A DNA stretch of 64,000 bases from Bradyrhizobium canariense (GCF_019402665.1 NZ_VSST01000013.1:1-64000); one strand, 5' to 3'; counted from the first letter of the stretch, positions 24,149 through 33,273 are shown. A program made the numbers and translations. Notes: generated from the letters alone by a model not told the origin.

Positions 24149-25288
24149 TCACGCCGTCATCGCCTTCAGCGCCGTCGCCGCCGAGGCGTAGCCGCCCCGC
24201 GCACCGTCGATGAAATGGACGTGGTCGCTGCGGAGCGCCGACGGGGTGAAGCAGGTCATCATTGCGGCGTCCTGCTGGTGGAGACCGTAACGCACGATGC
24301 CATCGCGCGCGGCAGCTGCGAGACGATCGCTGAGCGCGCGTTCGAGCTCCGGCGTACAGTCGAGGATCATGCGCAGGCCGTCGTCATATTTCCGGAAATC
24401 GGAGTTCTCCACGACCTGTCGTGTATAGAGCTTCGGCACGAAGCCGCCGACCTTGATGTCGAAGCGCATGATCAGATAGACGAAAAGCGTGTAGGCCAGC
24501 ACGCGGGCGCGGCGCCCGAGCAGCGGACCTCCGCGCATGGTGCGCGCCTCATATTCCAGCCCCTGCGGCGGCCATGTCAGCGGTGGCCCCTGCGGCGGCA
24601 CGGGCCGACCGGCATCCGGGCTGCGCTCGACGAGGTGGATGATGTCCTCGATCACGTTGCGGAATGCCGAGGGATCGGCGCCCTGGGCCGGCATGACCAG
24701 CACGGACAGGATCAGGCCGCGCGCAGCCGGAATCACCTCGAAGCGGCAGGACAGGCCGGAGAGATCGGGCTGCGTGCCCGCGGGCGCTTCGATGATCGCA
24801 AACTCGCCGCGCTTCATCGCTGCGTCCGCCCAGGCGAGCCCGCCGCCAGAAAACATCGCATAGGACAAATTGGCCGACGGGCCGAAGCGCGCGACGCGCA
24901 CGTCGAGGCCCTGCGCGCGAATGGCGCTCACCGGCACCAGCGCGACGCGCATCCGCAAATCGAGATCTTCCCGCACCCAGGTCGCGGTCGCAGCCAAAGC
25001 CTCGCGGGCCAGTTCGAGATCATTAGGCGCGACCGCAAAACTCGCGCCGTCTCCGCCGAACACGAAGGGAAATTCGCGTCCCTCCAATGCGTTCGTCACC
25101 GCCGCGATCACGGCGGCACCGGCCATGTTCACCGCCTTGTAGCGCTGCGCCGCGATGGCCTTGGTGGAATCCACGATGTCGGCAACGCCGATGCTCCAGT
25201 CGTCGGGCAGCGGCGAATACAAAGCGGGGTCCATCAGGCTGGTGAAGCCGCGAAAGACCGGAATGCCGCTATAGAACGCTGATGTCAT
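24149..25288 (-). CDS. DUF3095 protein with nucleotide-cyclase-like core
   Basis: A 379-residue protein of the DUF3095 family. The first half reads like a class III nucleotide cyclase or GGDEF core: VADIVDSTKAIA near residue 35 (metal Asp and Ser-Thr), then FPFVFGGDGASFAV near 70-83, as in the FGGDG hairpin. The C-terminal half (about 230-379) is specific to the family. Whether it makes or binds a cyclic nucleotide is not established. The ATG at 25288 gives the family-like MTSAFYSGIPVFRGF opening. Upstream codons to 25450 are not supported. Confidence 0.8.
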   Translation of the reverse strand: MTSAFYSGIPVFRGFTSLMDPALYSPLPDDWSIGVADIVDSTKAIAAQRYKAVNMAGAAVIAAVTNALEGREFPFVFGGDGASFAVAPNDLELAREALAATATWVREDLDLRMRVALVPVSAIRAQGLDVRVARFGPSANLSYAMFSGGGLAWADAAMKRGEFAIIEAPAGTQPDLSGLSCRFEVIPAARGLILSVLVMPAQGADPSAFRNVIEDIIHLVERSPDAGRPVPPQGPPLTWPPQGLEYEARTMRGGPLLGRRARVLAYTLFVYLIMRFDIKVGGFVPKLYTRQVVENSDFRKYDDGLRMILDCTPELERALSDRLAAAARDGIVRYGLHQQDAAMMTCFTPSALRSDHVHFIDGARGGYASAATALKAMTA

Positions 25289-25464
25289 CGGATGATGCCG
25301 GATAGTTGGGACGCACGTCCAAAGAGACATACGTGGAAGAACCGATTCGGGTTCGCCGGGGGGCGCCCTTGCAACCATTGGCCGAAATGGACCCGGACAA
25401 CAAGATGAGGGCGCGCTGCAATGCCACAGAAGGTCATTGATCGGCATCAAACAGTTGGCCGTAA

Positions 25465-25890
25465 ATGGCGTCTAGTCTCGATGATCTCACACGGTTGCGC
25501 GGGAACATCGACGTGTCCGACTTCGACAGGAAGGACTCCATCGCTCCGGTAAGCCGGCGCACTGGCCGTGATCCGATCAGCGCGGTGAAGATGCCGGAAA
25601 GCCTGACCGCGGCCGTCGATAGCTGGGCGGAAACCCATCACCTGTCGCGCTCCGATGCCATTCGTACGCTGGTCGAGCTGGGCCTAAAGGTCGCGCCCCC
25701 GGCACTCCCGCCAGGGCACCCGCTCGCCTCGGATGCCACCAGGATCGAAGAGCTTGCAGTGCATGAACTCGAGGCGCTGCTCGATCCTGCCCTGTCTGAA
25801 GACGAACGCGAGCGCCGGATCCGCCGCCTGACCGACGGCCCGCCGGAGTTCTCACACGAACGGATTGACCTGCCGAAGCACCGGACCTGA
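25465..25890 (+). CDS. Ribbon-helix-helix domain protein
   Basis: A 141-residue protein. Residues about 37-76 read DPISAVKMPESLTAAVDSWA followed by SRSDAIRTLVELGL, a MetJ/CopG-type ribbon-helix-helix DNA-binding unit. The remainder is charged and helical, without a toxin-like partner gene next to it, so it is more likely a stand-alone regulator than an antitoxin. It diverges from DUF3095 over about 175 bp, which may hold its target site. No palindromic operator stood out. Confidence 0.65.
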   Translation: MASSLDDLTRLRGNIDVSDFDRKDSIAPVSRRTGRDPISAVKMPESLTAAVDSWAETHHLSRSDAIRTLVELGLKVAPPALPPGHPLASDATRIEELAVHELEALLDPALSEDERERRIRRLTDGPPEFSHERIDLPKHRT

Positions 25891-25894
25891 ACGT

Positions 25895-26110
25895 CTAGTG
25901 CAACTTCTCGACCTCGCGCTTGCGTAGCGCGGATGAGGGTACGTCATGGCAGCCGACCAGACGCACGAATTTCTGCGGATACATTTCGTAACCGTGATCA
26001 CCTGAATTTTGATGAGACATCGGTTGGCAGTGAACGGTCTGGCAGTGGACGTCGCTTTGCTGTGCGGAAGATGGCTTTGCCGACGCCTTGTCCGGGCTCG
26101 CAGCGGTCAT
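25895..26110 (-). CDS. Hypothetical small protein
   Basis: A possible 71-residue product, Ser/Gln/His-rich at the N-terminus with a CxxxxxC pair (HCQTVHCQ) and a more ordered end (GYEMYPQKFVRLVGCHDVPS). The ATG at 26110 has GGGAG 6 bp ahead, which favours a real gene. No family is recognised and base composition is lower in GC than the surroundings. It could equally be noncoding. Confidence 0.4.
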   Translation of the reverse strand: MTAASPDKASAKPSSAQQSDVHCQTVHCQPMSHQNSGDHGYEMYPQKFVRLVGCHDVPSSALRKREVEKLH

Positions 26111-26235
26111 GGACTGCTCCCTGTCGATTAGGGCAGATCGATTGACGTAAGCCAATCAATTGCGCGGCATCTTAGGACCAAATCCGGATGATGTCATTGC
26201 GCCGGATCAATGCAATTGTGGCAGTAGAGTTCCGC

Positions 26236-26958
26236 CTACGCCGTGTTGCCCGCGTCGACCGTGAACACGCTACCCGTCACGTTGCGCCCGCCCTCGCCCA
26301 GCAGATATTCCACCATGCGCGCGACGTCGTCGGTCTCCGGCAGGCGCCGCAGCGCGCTGCGGCCGGCGATGCGCTTTCGGCTATCGTCGGAGAGATTGTG
26401 CGTCAGCTCGGTGTCGATGAAACCGGGCGCGATCGCGTTCACGGTGATGCCGAGCTTGCCGACCTCGCGCGCAAGCGAACGGGTGAAGCCGGTAGCGGCG
26501 GCCTTGGTCGCACCGTAAACGGAGAGGCCGTTATAGCCGGTGGTCGCGATGATCGACGAGATGTTGATGATGCGGCCGGCACCGTCGGCCATCATCTGCC
26601 GTGCGACATATTTGGTGAGAATGATCGGTGACAGCACGTTGAGCTGCACCAGCGCCTCGATCTCGGAATTGTGCATGGTCGCGAGCAGGCCTTCGGTGCC
26701 GAGGCCGGCATTGTTGACGAGGCCGTAGATCGGGCCGAATTCATCGCGCACGAGTTTTGCGAAAGCGGGAATCGCGTCGATCACGGCGAGGTCGCAGGCG
26801 CGGAAATGCAGGCGCCCCTCCGACCCGGCAATCGCCGCCTTGAGCGCGTCGCTCTCGCGCCGCGCCGCCGCGATCACGTTGTAGCCGCCATCAACAAGCC
26901 GCTGGCCGATTGCAAGGCCGATGCCGCGGCTACCACCCGTGACGAGAACATTATGCAT
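26236..26958 (-). CDS. Short-chain dehydrogenase/reductase (FabG-like)
   Basis: A 240-residue NAD(P)-dependent reductase: cofactor loop TGGSRGIG at 7-14, NNAG near 88-91, catalytic Ser in INISSI and the YxxxK pair in VYGATKAA. Proline-containing IAPGFIDTEL after it is typical of FabG-type enzymes. It overlaps the AMP ligase gene by 8 bp and forms the last gene of a carrier protein - ligase - reductase cassette. A 3-oxoacyl-carrier-protein or related thioester is therefore the likely substrate. That is inference from context. Confidence 0.88.
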   Translation of the reverse strand: MHNVLVTGGSRGIGLAIGQRLVDGGYNVIAAARRESDALKAAIAGSEGRLHFRACDLAVIDAIPAFAKLVRDEFGPIYGLVNNAGLGTEGLLATMHNSEIEALVQLNVLSPIILTKYVARQMMADGAGRIINISSIIATTGYNGLSVYGATKAAATGFTRSLAREVGKLGITVNAIAPGFIDTELTHNLSDDSRKRIAGRSALRRLPETDDVARMVEYLLGEGGRNVTGSVFTVDAGNTA

Positions 26959-28333
26959 CGGTGCGCGCCAGTTTGCCGGCCGGGGTGACGTCGAGCGCCT
27001 CGACGAAGCGGATCACCGCCGGCACCTTGTGGGACGCGAGCTGCGCGCGGCACTGATCCAGGATCTGGTCGCGGATCTCTTTCGCGCGCGCCGTATCGGT
27101 ACCGTCGGCGAGGATCGCGTCGGCGACGACGATGCCGCCGGTGATCGGGCTCTTGCGTGACTTCGCCCGCGACATCCGTACGTCGGGATGACGGTTGATC
27201 ACCGCCTCGATCTCTTCGGGGTGAACCTTCAGCCCACCGATATTGATGATGCCGCCGCGGCGGCCGACGAAATAGTAGCGGTCGCCGCGCAATTCGACGA
27301 TATCGCCGCTATCGACATACCCGTCCGCATCGGTGAGCGCGGCCGCGTCGCGGCCGATATAGGCGTGCGCTGTGCGGGTCGAACGGATGCGTAGCGAGCC
27401 GTCGACGACCTTCATTTCGACGCCGTTGCGGTTGCCGAGATAGTCCGCCGGAAAGCCTTCCAGCCCGTCATTGACGGCAAAGCCGACGCCGGCCTCGGTT
27501 GATGCATAGGCATGGCCGACGGAGGAATTCGGGAACGCCGCCTTCAGGCCGTCCAGCACCGCCTGGTCGGCGATCTCGCCGGAGAGGCGGACATAGCGCG
27601 GCGCGAACTGCGCGGCCGAGCCGCTCATCAACAATTTGCGCCAGTGCGAGGGCGTGCCGGAGATATGGGAGACGCCGCGCGCGTTCAGCCGCGTGACGTG
27701 ATCGCCGAGCGCCTCATGCGGATCGGACAGCACCATCGAGCCGCCCGAGAGGACGGCGCGGAGGAATATCTGCAGGCCGCCATAGCGGCGGATGTCGTAG
27801 AACGTCGCCCATATTGGCGCGGGTCCGCGCGCCGGGCCTTCGGCGACGATGGCGCCGGTGAGTGCTTCCAGCGTATGGCCGACGATTTTCGGCACGCCCG
27901 ACGTGCCCGAAGTGAGCATCAGCCACTCCGTGGCACATTCGGTCCTGGCCGGCGCAGTGGCTTGAAGCGGCAGTTGTGCGGTGACGACCAGCGGCACGCC
28001 GGTCTCGGCCCAGCGATCGGGCTCGTCGGTGACGACGGCATCGATCCCGGCATCCGCCATCAGCGCATCGAGATGCGCGGGGTTGAGATCGGGCGGGCAT
28101 AGCAGCATGCGGCGGGCAATACCGTCGAGCTCGATCATGGCAAGACCCGATCGGAGCTGGTCGGACAATTTCAGCAGCACGGCGCGGCCGGACAGCTCGC
28201 CCAGGCGGCCAGCCAGGACCGTCTGCGACAGGATATCCGTCAGCGACACGACATCCTGCGCGTCCGACAGCGTGCGTCCGGTCAGCTCCGCGCCAAGATG
28301 GTCGCGGAGCGCAAAGATCTCACGCGGGGACAT
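26951..28333 (-). CDS. AMP-dependent acyl ligase, carrier-protein associated
   Basis: A 460-residue ANL-superfamily adenylating enzyme, shorter than typical acyl-CoA synthetases. Core motifs are intact: P-loop LTSGTSGVPK, YASTEAG, DSGD followed by GGIINIGGLKVHPEEIE, and the C-terminal TPAGKLART with the catalytic Lys. It overlaps the upstream carrier protein gene by 14 bp and the downstream reductase by 8 bp, so the three are coupled. The simplest role is loading an acid onto that carrier protein. The acid is unknown, and no ketosynthase or thioesterase is nearby. Confidence 0.85.
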   Translation of the reverse strand: MSPREIFALRDHLGAELTGRTLSDAQDVVSLTDILSQTVLAGRLGELSGRAVLLKLSDQLRSGLAMIELDGIARRMLLCPPDLNPAHLDALMADAGIDAVVTDEPDRWAETGVPLVVTAQLPLQATAPARTECATEWLMLTSGTSGVPKIVGHTLEALTGAIVAEGPARGPAPIWATFYDIRRYGGLQIFLRAVLSGGSMVLSDPHEALGDHVTRLNARGVSHISGTPSHWRKLLMSGSAAQFAPRYVRLSGEIADQAVLDGLKAAFPNSSVGHAYASTEAGVGFAVNDGLEGFPADYLGNRNGVEMKVVDGSLRIRSTRTAHAYIGRDAAALTDADGYVDSGDIVELRGDRYYFVGRRGGIINIGGLKVHPEEIEAVINRHPDVRMSRAKSRKSPITGGIVVADAILADGTDTARAKEIRDQILDQCRAQLASHKVPAVIRFVEALDVTPAGKLARTDA

Positions 28334-28565
28334 TTTCGTAGGCCCGCACGAAATCGCCCACGGTGGCAGGGAACGCTGCGTCCTCGGAAATGGTGAAAGG
28401 GTCGACGCCGGTCTCGTCCTCGAGGCGCGCCACCAGGATGGCGAAGGCGAGCGAGTCGAAGCCCGTCTCGTGCAGGGACAGATCGTCCGAGAGTGCGGGA
28501 AGCGCGACGTGCTGTTCCTTGGCGATCTGCTGGATCGCTTCGATGACCTTAGACCGTACCGACAT
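28320..28565 (-). CDS. Acyl carrier protein
   Basis: An 81-residue carrier protein. The phosphopantetheine serine is in TGFDSLAFAIL (Ser about 38), and the four-helix pattern and acidity fit, though the usual DSL is followed by AFA rather than DTV, so it is not the fatty-acid-synthesis AcpP. It heads a tightly overlapping cassette with an AMP ligase and a reductase. A gene-free stretch of 141 bp, AT-rich around 28630-28690, precedes it and likely carries the promoter. Confidence 0.88.
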   Translation of the reverse strand: MSVRSKVIEAIQQIAKEQHVALPALSDDLSLHETGFDSLAFAILVARLEDETGVDPFTISEDAAFPATVGDFVRAYENVPA

Positions 28566-28706
28566 GGCTGGCTCGCTTCTGTTGTCGTTCGTGTTCCGGC
28601 GGCTCTTGATGACCGCCTCCCTTGGCCGCTTGTTTACCCGACAGAAGTAAATGGCTTCTTGGACAATTCGGATAAAATTGGACCTATCTGGCGGATTTTC
28701 GCGCGG

Positions 28707-30521
28707 CTAGAGCCGGATCGTACCCTCGTTGATTTGCGCATATGTCTCTGCGTCCAGCGCGACATAGGCGCCGGTTTTCGGGTCCAGCATGAACAGCGGA
28801 TCGGAGACCGCGCCCGGATCAAATCCCTCGCGCGCGAGCTCGGCCTTTTTTTGCTTGAACGTCTCGGTCGCATCGAGCTCGCGCGAGATGCGTATGAAGA
28901 CGGGGTGAGCATAGGCCGGCAGGCGCTGTGCGAGATGGGCGGGCAGCGCCTCGACAGCAAAGCCCTCGTTCACCACGATCGCGCTCATGCCGGCGCGGCC
29001 ATCGGTGCCGGGGATGTTGACGCCGTAGGTGGTGGCGTCGATCACGCCGGTGAAATCGCGAACGGCGTCATTGACCTCCGAGGTCGCGACGTTCTCGCCC
29101 TTCCAGCGGAAGGTGTCGCCAATGCGGTCGACGAAGTGGAAGAATCCCTTCTCGTCGAGCCGCATCAGGTCGCCGGTGCGGAACCAGGAATCGCCCTTGG
29201 CAAAGACATCGCGCAGGATCTTCTTCTCGGTCTCGCTCGCCTCGGTGTAGCCCTCGAAGCGGCCGCCGCCCTCATCCGCCGTGCCGATGCGGCCTATGGC
29301 TTCGCCGGGCTCGCCGCGCGCGCAGGCGATGCAAAACCCCTCTGCATTGCGCAGCGGCGCGCCGTTATCGGGATCGAGCTTGACGAGACCGGCAGGGAAA
29401 CGATGCGCGAGCAGCGGCGGAACGCGGCCGATCGCGCCGGGCTGGCCCTCGACGTTGAACAGCGAGAAATTGCCTTCCGTCGCCGCGTAGAATTCGAGGA
29501 TGCGCGGAATGGCGAAACGCGCCTGAAAATCGTCCCAGATATCACCGCGCAGGCCGTTGCCGCAGACGAGCCGCAGGCGATGCCGGTTCTCGTATTCCGA
29601 CGGCGGCGCCTTGAGCAGGTAGCGACAGAGCTCGCCGATATACTGAAACAGCGTACAGTCGTGGCGCACAATGTCGGGCCAGAAATTCGAGGCCGAGAAT
29701 TTTTCCGCGATCACCACCGCACCGCCGGCAGCGAGCATGCTGCATGGCGCGACGATGCCGCCGACCGAGTGGAACAGCGGCAGGCAATCGTAGAGCCGAT
29801 CCTGCGGCGTCGCGCCGGTGAGGCCGGCGAACCAAAAGCCCCAATTGAGGATGCGGCGGTGGCTGATGCTGGCGGCTTTCGGCAGGCCGGTCGTCCCGGA
29901 CGTGTAGATCAGCAGGGCCCGGTCGTCGATGGTGACGTCGCCACGCTCGTCCGGCGAAAGCGGCCCGTCGTCGAGGGCGGCAAGCGCGACATCGATCGCA
30001 CGTTCGCTGCGGGCATCGCCATGAGTCCAGACCTTTGCTTCCGTGTTCAGGGGTGGCGACGCGCCGTCTAGCGCATCCTTGAGCTCGTGCGCGACAATGA
30101 TGTGAGCGGGCCTTGCGACACCGATGCAATGCGCGAGCGACCGGCCGACGAGCTTGGTGTTGATCAGCGCGACCACGCCACCGACCCGGCTGATGCCGAG
30201 CCAGGCCGCGACATAGTCGATGCCGTTCGGCATGATCAGCGCGACACTGTCGCCCTTGGCCACACCGGCCGAGCGCGCCCACCGCGCATAGCGATTGATG
30301 CGTTTCGAAAGCCCCTCATAGTCGAGGCTCGCGTCATCGGTGGCCAGCGCAATGCGATCGGGCTGGCGCTGCGCCCAATCATCGACGACGTCGGCGAACA
30401 GCCGGCCCGGCAACGTCTCGATCCGTGCGGTGAGCTCGATCGCCTTCAGCCAGATTTTCGAAGCCGAAGGTGCGCGCGCGGCTTTCGGTTGCTCGATGAC
30501 GCCGGTTGTCATGCCGTTCAT
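28707..30521 (-). CDS. FATP-type very-long-chain acyl-CoA synthetase
   Basis: A 604-residue acyl-CoA synthetase. The AMP loop is IYTSGTTGLPKA, followed by FYAATEGN, WFRTGDLMRLDEKGFFHFVDRIGDTFRWKGENV (quoted by its cores RTGDLMR and DRIGDTFRWKGEN) and VNIPGTDGRAGM. These are features of the fatty-acid transport protein/very-long-chain branch. It activates long or very-long-chain acids to CoA esters, often during uptake. It lies upstream of the carrier protein cassette on the same strand, 141 bp away. A second ATG three codons in is also possible. Confidence 0.88.
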   Translation of the reverse strand: MNGMTTGVIEQPKAARAPSASKIWLKAIELTARIETLPGRLFADVVDDWAQRQPDRIALATDDASLDYEGLSKRINRYARWARSAGVAKGDSVALIMPNGIDYVAAWLGISRVGGVVALINTKLVGRSLAHCIGVARPAHIIVAHELKDALDGASPPLNTEAKVWTHGDARSERAIDVALAALDDGPLSPDERGDVTIDDRALLIYTSGTTGLPKAASISHRRILNWGFWFAGLTGATPQDRLYDCLPLFHSVGGIVAPCSMLAAGGAVVIAEKFSASNFWPDIVRHDCTLFQYIGELCRYLLKAPPSEYENRHRLRLVCGNGLRGDIWDDFQARFAIPRILEFYAATEGNFSLFNVEGQPGAIGRVPPLLAHRFPAGLVKLDPDNGAPLRNAEGFCIACARGEPGEAIGRIGTADEGGGRFEGYTEASETEKKILRDVFAKGDSWFRTGDLMRLDEKGFFHFVDRIGDTFRWKGENVATSEVNDAVRDFTGVIDATTYGVNIPGTDGRAGMSAIVVNEGFAVEALPAHLAQRLPAYAHPVFIRISRELDATETFKQKKAELAREGFDPGAVSDPLFMLDPKTGAYVALDAETYAQINEGTIRL

Positions 30522-30696
30522 TCTTTCGGAACGTGTCTGCTGGTTCCGAGAGCTTAGCTCGCACGCCCTGCCCAGGTGTTAAGAGACAAGGTAAAACCGG
30601 GTTAGTGCGCGATTAACTCTAGTCATCCTTTACCAAACCGGTGGGATGGGCGTGCGCAGCCACAGCCTTTGCAGTATCTCATCGTGCGTGGAAGCT

Positions 30697-30837
30697 TCCC
30701 CTCTCGCCTTGTTGGAGAGGGTGGCTCGCCGCATAGCGGCGAGACGGGTGAGGGGGCACTCTCCGCGAGTTCACGTGCGGAGAGTGACCCCTCATCCGGC
30801 GCTTCGCGCCACCTTCTCCCACAACAAGGGGAGAAGG
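30697..30837. repeat. REP-like inverted repeat
   Basis: Left end CCCCTCTCGCCTTG, right end CAAGGGGAGAAGG, with inner paired blocks GGCTCGCCGC/GCGGCGAG and CCCCTCATCCGGCGC. Same family as 4372-4525 and 49757-49890. It occupies most of the 330 bp between the acyl-CoA synthetase and the divergent TTT gene. The rest of that interval shows no gene. Confidence 0.75.
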
Positions 30838-30849
30838 AAGAAGAGCGGG

Positions 30850-31839
30850 ATGCATGCATTGATCAACAAGCGACATTTCCTTCAGGCTGCAGCCTCTGCC
30901 GCAACCGTGCTCGCCACGCCACGCGCCTTTGCGATCGGCAATCCCTCCTATCCCTCGCGCAGCGTGAAATGGGTGGTACCCTATGCGCCGGGTGGGGCCA
31001 CCGACGTGCTGTCGCGGCTGCTCTGCCAGCGCCTCTCCGACCGGCTCGGCCAGACCTTCGTCGTCGAGAACAAGCCCGGCGCCGGCAGCAATATCGGGAC
31101 ACAGGCGGTGATTACGTCCGCCCCCGATGGTCACACCCTGCTGTTGACCTCGACCGCCAACGCCATCAACGCCTCGTTCGACCCGGCGCTGCCGTATGAT
31201 TTCGCCAAGGGCATCGCGCCGGTCGCCGGCGTCGCGCGAATTCCGCTGGTGCTGGTCGTCAACAACGACCTGCCGGTGAACAGCGTCGCCGACTTCATCG
31301 CCTACGCCAAGACCAATCCCGGCAAGATGTCGATTGCCTCTTCCGGCATCGGCACCTCGCTGCATCTCTCCGGCGAGCTGTTCAAGTCGCTGGCCGGCGT
31401 GCAGTTCATCCACGTGCCCTATCGCGGCTCGGCTCCCGGATTGACCGACGTGATGAGCGGCCAGATTCAGGGCATGTTCGACAACGTCACTTCATCCTTC
31501 GAGCTCGTGCGCGCCGGCAAGCTGCGCGCACTCGGCGTCACCACGCGCGAGCGTTCGGAGATTTTGCCGGACGCGCCGCCGATCGCGGACACGCTCAGCG
31601 GCTACGAGACGAGTTCATTCTACGGTGTCGGCGCTCCACACGACACGCCGCGCGAGATCATCGACCTGCTCAATCGCGAAATCGACGCCGCGCTGTCCGA
31701 TGCGGAGATCAAGTCCCGCATCGCCGGGCTCGGCGCGATCCCGCTGCACGGCAATGCCAGCGAATTCGGCGGCATGCTGACGGCGGAGACCGACCGTTGG
31801 CGCAAGGTGGTGGAGCTGTCAGGCATCCGGAAGCAATAG
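30850..31839 (+). CDS. TTT family (Bug) substrate-binding protein
   Basis: A 329-residue periplasmic receptor of the tripartite tricarboxylate type. A Tat-like or Sec signal (about 1-28, KRHFLQAAASAATVLA) leads into PSRSVKWVVPYAPGGATD, the family opening, then VENKPGAGSNIG and IHVPYRGSAPGLTDVMSGQI. Bug receptors bind small organic acids or amides. No TctA/TctB membrane genes are adjacent, as usual for this large family in Bradyrhizobium. The ATG at 30850 follows GGAAGAAGAG. Upstream codons belong to the repeat. Confidence 0.88.
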   Translation: MHALINKRHFLQAAASAATVLATPRAFAIGNPSYPSRSVKWVVPYAPGGATDVLSRLLCQRLSDRLGQTFVVENKPGAGSNIGTQAVITSAPDGHTLLLTSTANAINASFDPALPYDFAKGIAPVAGVARIPLVLVVNNDLPVNSVADFIAYAKTNPGKMSIASSGIGTSLHLSGELFKSLAGVQFIHVPYRGSAPGLTDVMSGQIQGMFDNVTSSFELVRAGKLRALGVTTRERSEILPDAPPIADTLSGYETSSFYGVGAPHDTPREIIDLLNREIDAALSDAEIKSRIAGLGAIPLHGNASEFGGMLTAETDRWRKVVELSGIRKQ

Positions 31840-31927
31840 CAAGCGGGCCTCGCGACGCTAGGTGACCTCGGGGAAACGGGCTATTCTTTCTGCCGGCGTT
31901 GTTCTGGCTGCGAAAGGAAAGCGACCC

Positions 31928-32629
31928 GTGGCTCTCGATCCCTTAGAGTTTCCCGTCCGGGCCGCGCCTTTCGAGCAGCCGCTGACAAATTTTGCTCACC
32001 GAGTGAAGGGCGGACAGGCCAGGCTGGTCGCGATCGGCTCGTCGACCACGGCGGGCGAAGGGGGTATTGCGCCCTATCCGCAGCGGCTGCTGTCGGACCT
32101 TCGGATAAAATTTCCAAACGTCGCAATCGAGGTGATCAACCGCGGCGTCGGCGGCGAAGATGCTCGTTTGGAGTTGAATCGGTTCGAGCATGACGTCTTC
32201 GATCTGAAGCCCGATCTGGTGATCTGGCAGGTCGGTACCAATTCAGTGTGGCAATCCGCCGGTCCCTCGTTCGAGGACACCACGCAAGCGATCCGCGAGG
32301 GTGTTGACCGGCTGCTCGACGCCAAGCAGATCGATGTGATCCTGATGGACCTTCAATATGTGCCGGCGCTGCTGACACCGGCCAAGGCCAGGAAGGCGAG
32401 CGCCATGGTCGAGGCGATCAGCCAGATCGCGCAGGAGAAGCGCGTCAACGTCTTCGGCCGTTTCGCGCTGATGAAGCGCTGGCATGATGTCGCCGAGATT
32501 TCGTTCGACCGCACGGTCGACCCAGGCGACGACGACAGGCTGCACGCAAGCGACTGGACCACGGACAAGATGACGTGGCAATTGACCAACGCAATCGTCG
32601 ACGCTGTCAACATGGCGCCGCGCTCCTAA
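31928..32629 (+). CDS. SGNH/GDSL-family hydrolase
   Basis: A 233-residue esterase-like protein. Block I is VAIGSSTTAGEG with the nucleophile Ser (GSS instead of GDS), block II the Gly in NRGVGGED, block III WQVGTNSVW with the oxyanion Asn, and a late Asp-x-x-His in DDDRLHASDW. It probably removes acyl or acetyl groups from a sugar or lipid. No signal peptide is evident from this start. I chose the GTG at 31928 because AAGGAAAG precedes it. An upstream GTG at 31862 would add 22 residues. Confidence 0.8.
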   Translation: MALDPLEFPVRAAPFEQPLTNFAHRVKGGQARLVAIGSSTTAGEGGIAPYPQRLLSDLRIKFPNVAIEVINRGVGGEDARLELNRFEHDVFDLKPDLVIWQVGTNSVWQSAGPSFEDTTQAIREGVDRLLDAKQIDVILMDLQYVPALLTPAKARKASAMVEAISQIAQEKRVNVFGRFALMKRWHDVAEISFDRTVDPGDDDRLHASDWTTDKMTWQLTNAIVDAVNMAPRS

Positions 32630-32688
32630 AGGCACGCGGCGGCTCATCCGCGATGCCCCATGGACCGCCGGGACGTAATTGCCCAGCG

Positions 32689-32958
32689 CTAGCCGCCTCG
32701 CTGATGGCGTAAGCGCTGCGGCGGTGCGTTGAACGGATAATACGGATTGAGATCGCAGCTGGCGGAGCGGCCTGAAGCGGTAGCTCGGCACTGAGGCACG
32801 GAGGTGAAGGAGCAATCGTACCACTCCCCGCCACCCCCGTTCGCACCGGAATAGACGTGCATGCAGACGGGATAGCGCGGATCGAAGGTCTGTGCATGCG
32901 ATGGCGCGGCCGTGAGCAGGGCACCGACGGTCATGATCAGGCCGAATAAGCGACGCAT
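32689..32958 (-). CDS. DUF3551 secreted protein, copy 2
   Basis: An 89-residue exported protein: signal peptide about 1-22 (cleavage after SHAQ), then the DUF3551 pattern DPRYPVCMHVY, DCSFTSVPQCRATASGRSASCDLNPYY (cores DCSFTS, PQCRATASGRSA, CDLNPYY), with four cysteines likely paired in the periplasm. Function is unknown. The family is expanded in Bradyrhizobium. GGGGGAA precedes the ATG at 32958. The gene follows a close paralogue by 33 bp. Confidence 0.85.
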   Translation of the reverse strand: MRRLFGLIMTVGALLTAAPSHAQTFDPRYPVCMHVYSGANGGGGEWYDCSFTSVPQCRATASGRSASCDLNPYYPFNAPPQRLRHQRGG

Positions 32959-32991
32959 GAAAATTCCCCCTGAAGGCCGCATTGCGGATCG

Positions 32992-33273
32992 CTAGTGCAC
33001 GTTCTTGTGGCGCCGGCGCGGCGGCGGCGGGGGTTGGTCGAACGCGTAGTAGGGATTGACGTCGCAGCTTGCCGAGCGGCCCGAAGCCGTGGCGCGGCAC
33101 TGCGGCAGCGAGGTGAAGGAGCAGTCGAAATAGTCGCCGCCACCACCGCCAAAACCGCCGGGCATGTAGACGTGCATGCAGACCGGGTAACGCGGATCGT
33201 AGGTCTGGGCGCTGGCATCTGCCGCCGCGAACAGCGTGACAATTGCGGTGAGGGTCAGGATCGGCAGGCGCAT
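32992..33273 (-). CDS. DUF3551 secreted protein, copy 1
   Basis: A 93-residue paralogue of the next gene: signal peptide about 1-22, the same DPRYPVCMHVY and PQCRATASGRSASCD cores, a Gly-rich insertion (GGFGGGGGDYF) and a basic Pro-rich tail (PPPPPRRRHKNVH). The two genes are a recent tandem duplication. An EcfG-like promoter with one mismatch lies about 57 bp upstream (33330-33355), so stress induction is possible. Confidence 0.85.
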   Translation of the reverse strand: MRLPILTLTAIVTLFAAADASAQTYDPRYPVCMHVYMPGGFGGGGGDYFDCSFTSLPQCRATASGRSASCDVNPYYAFDQPPPPPRRRHKNVH

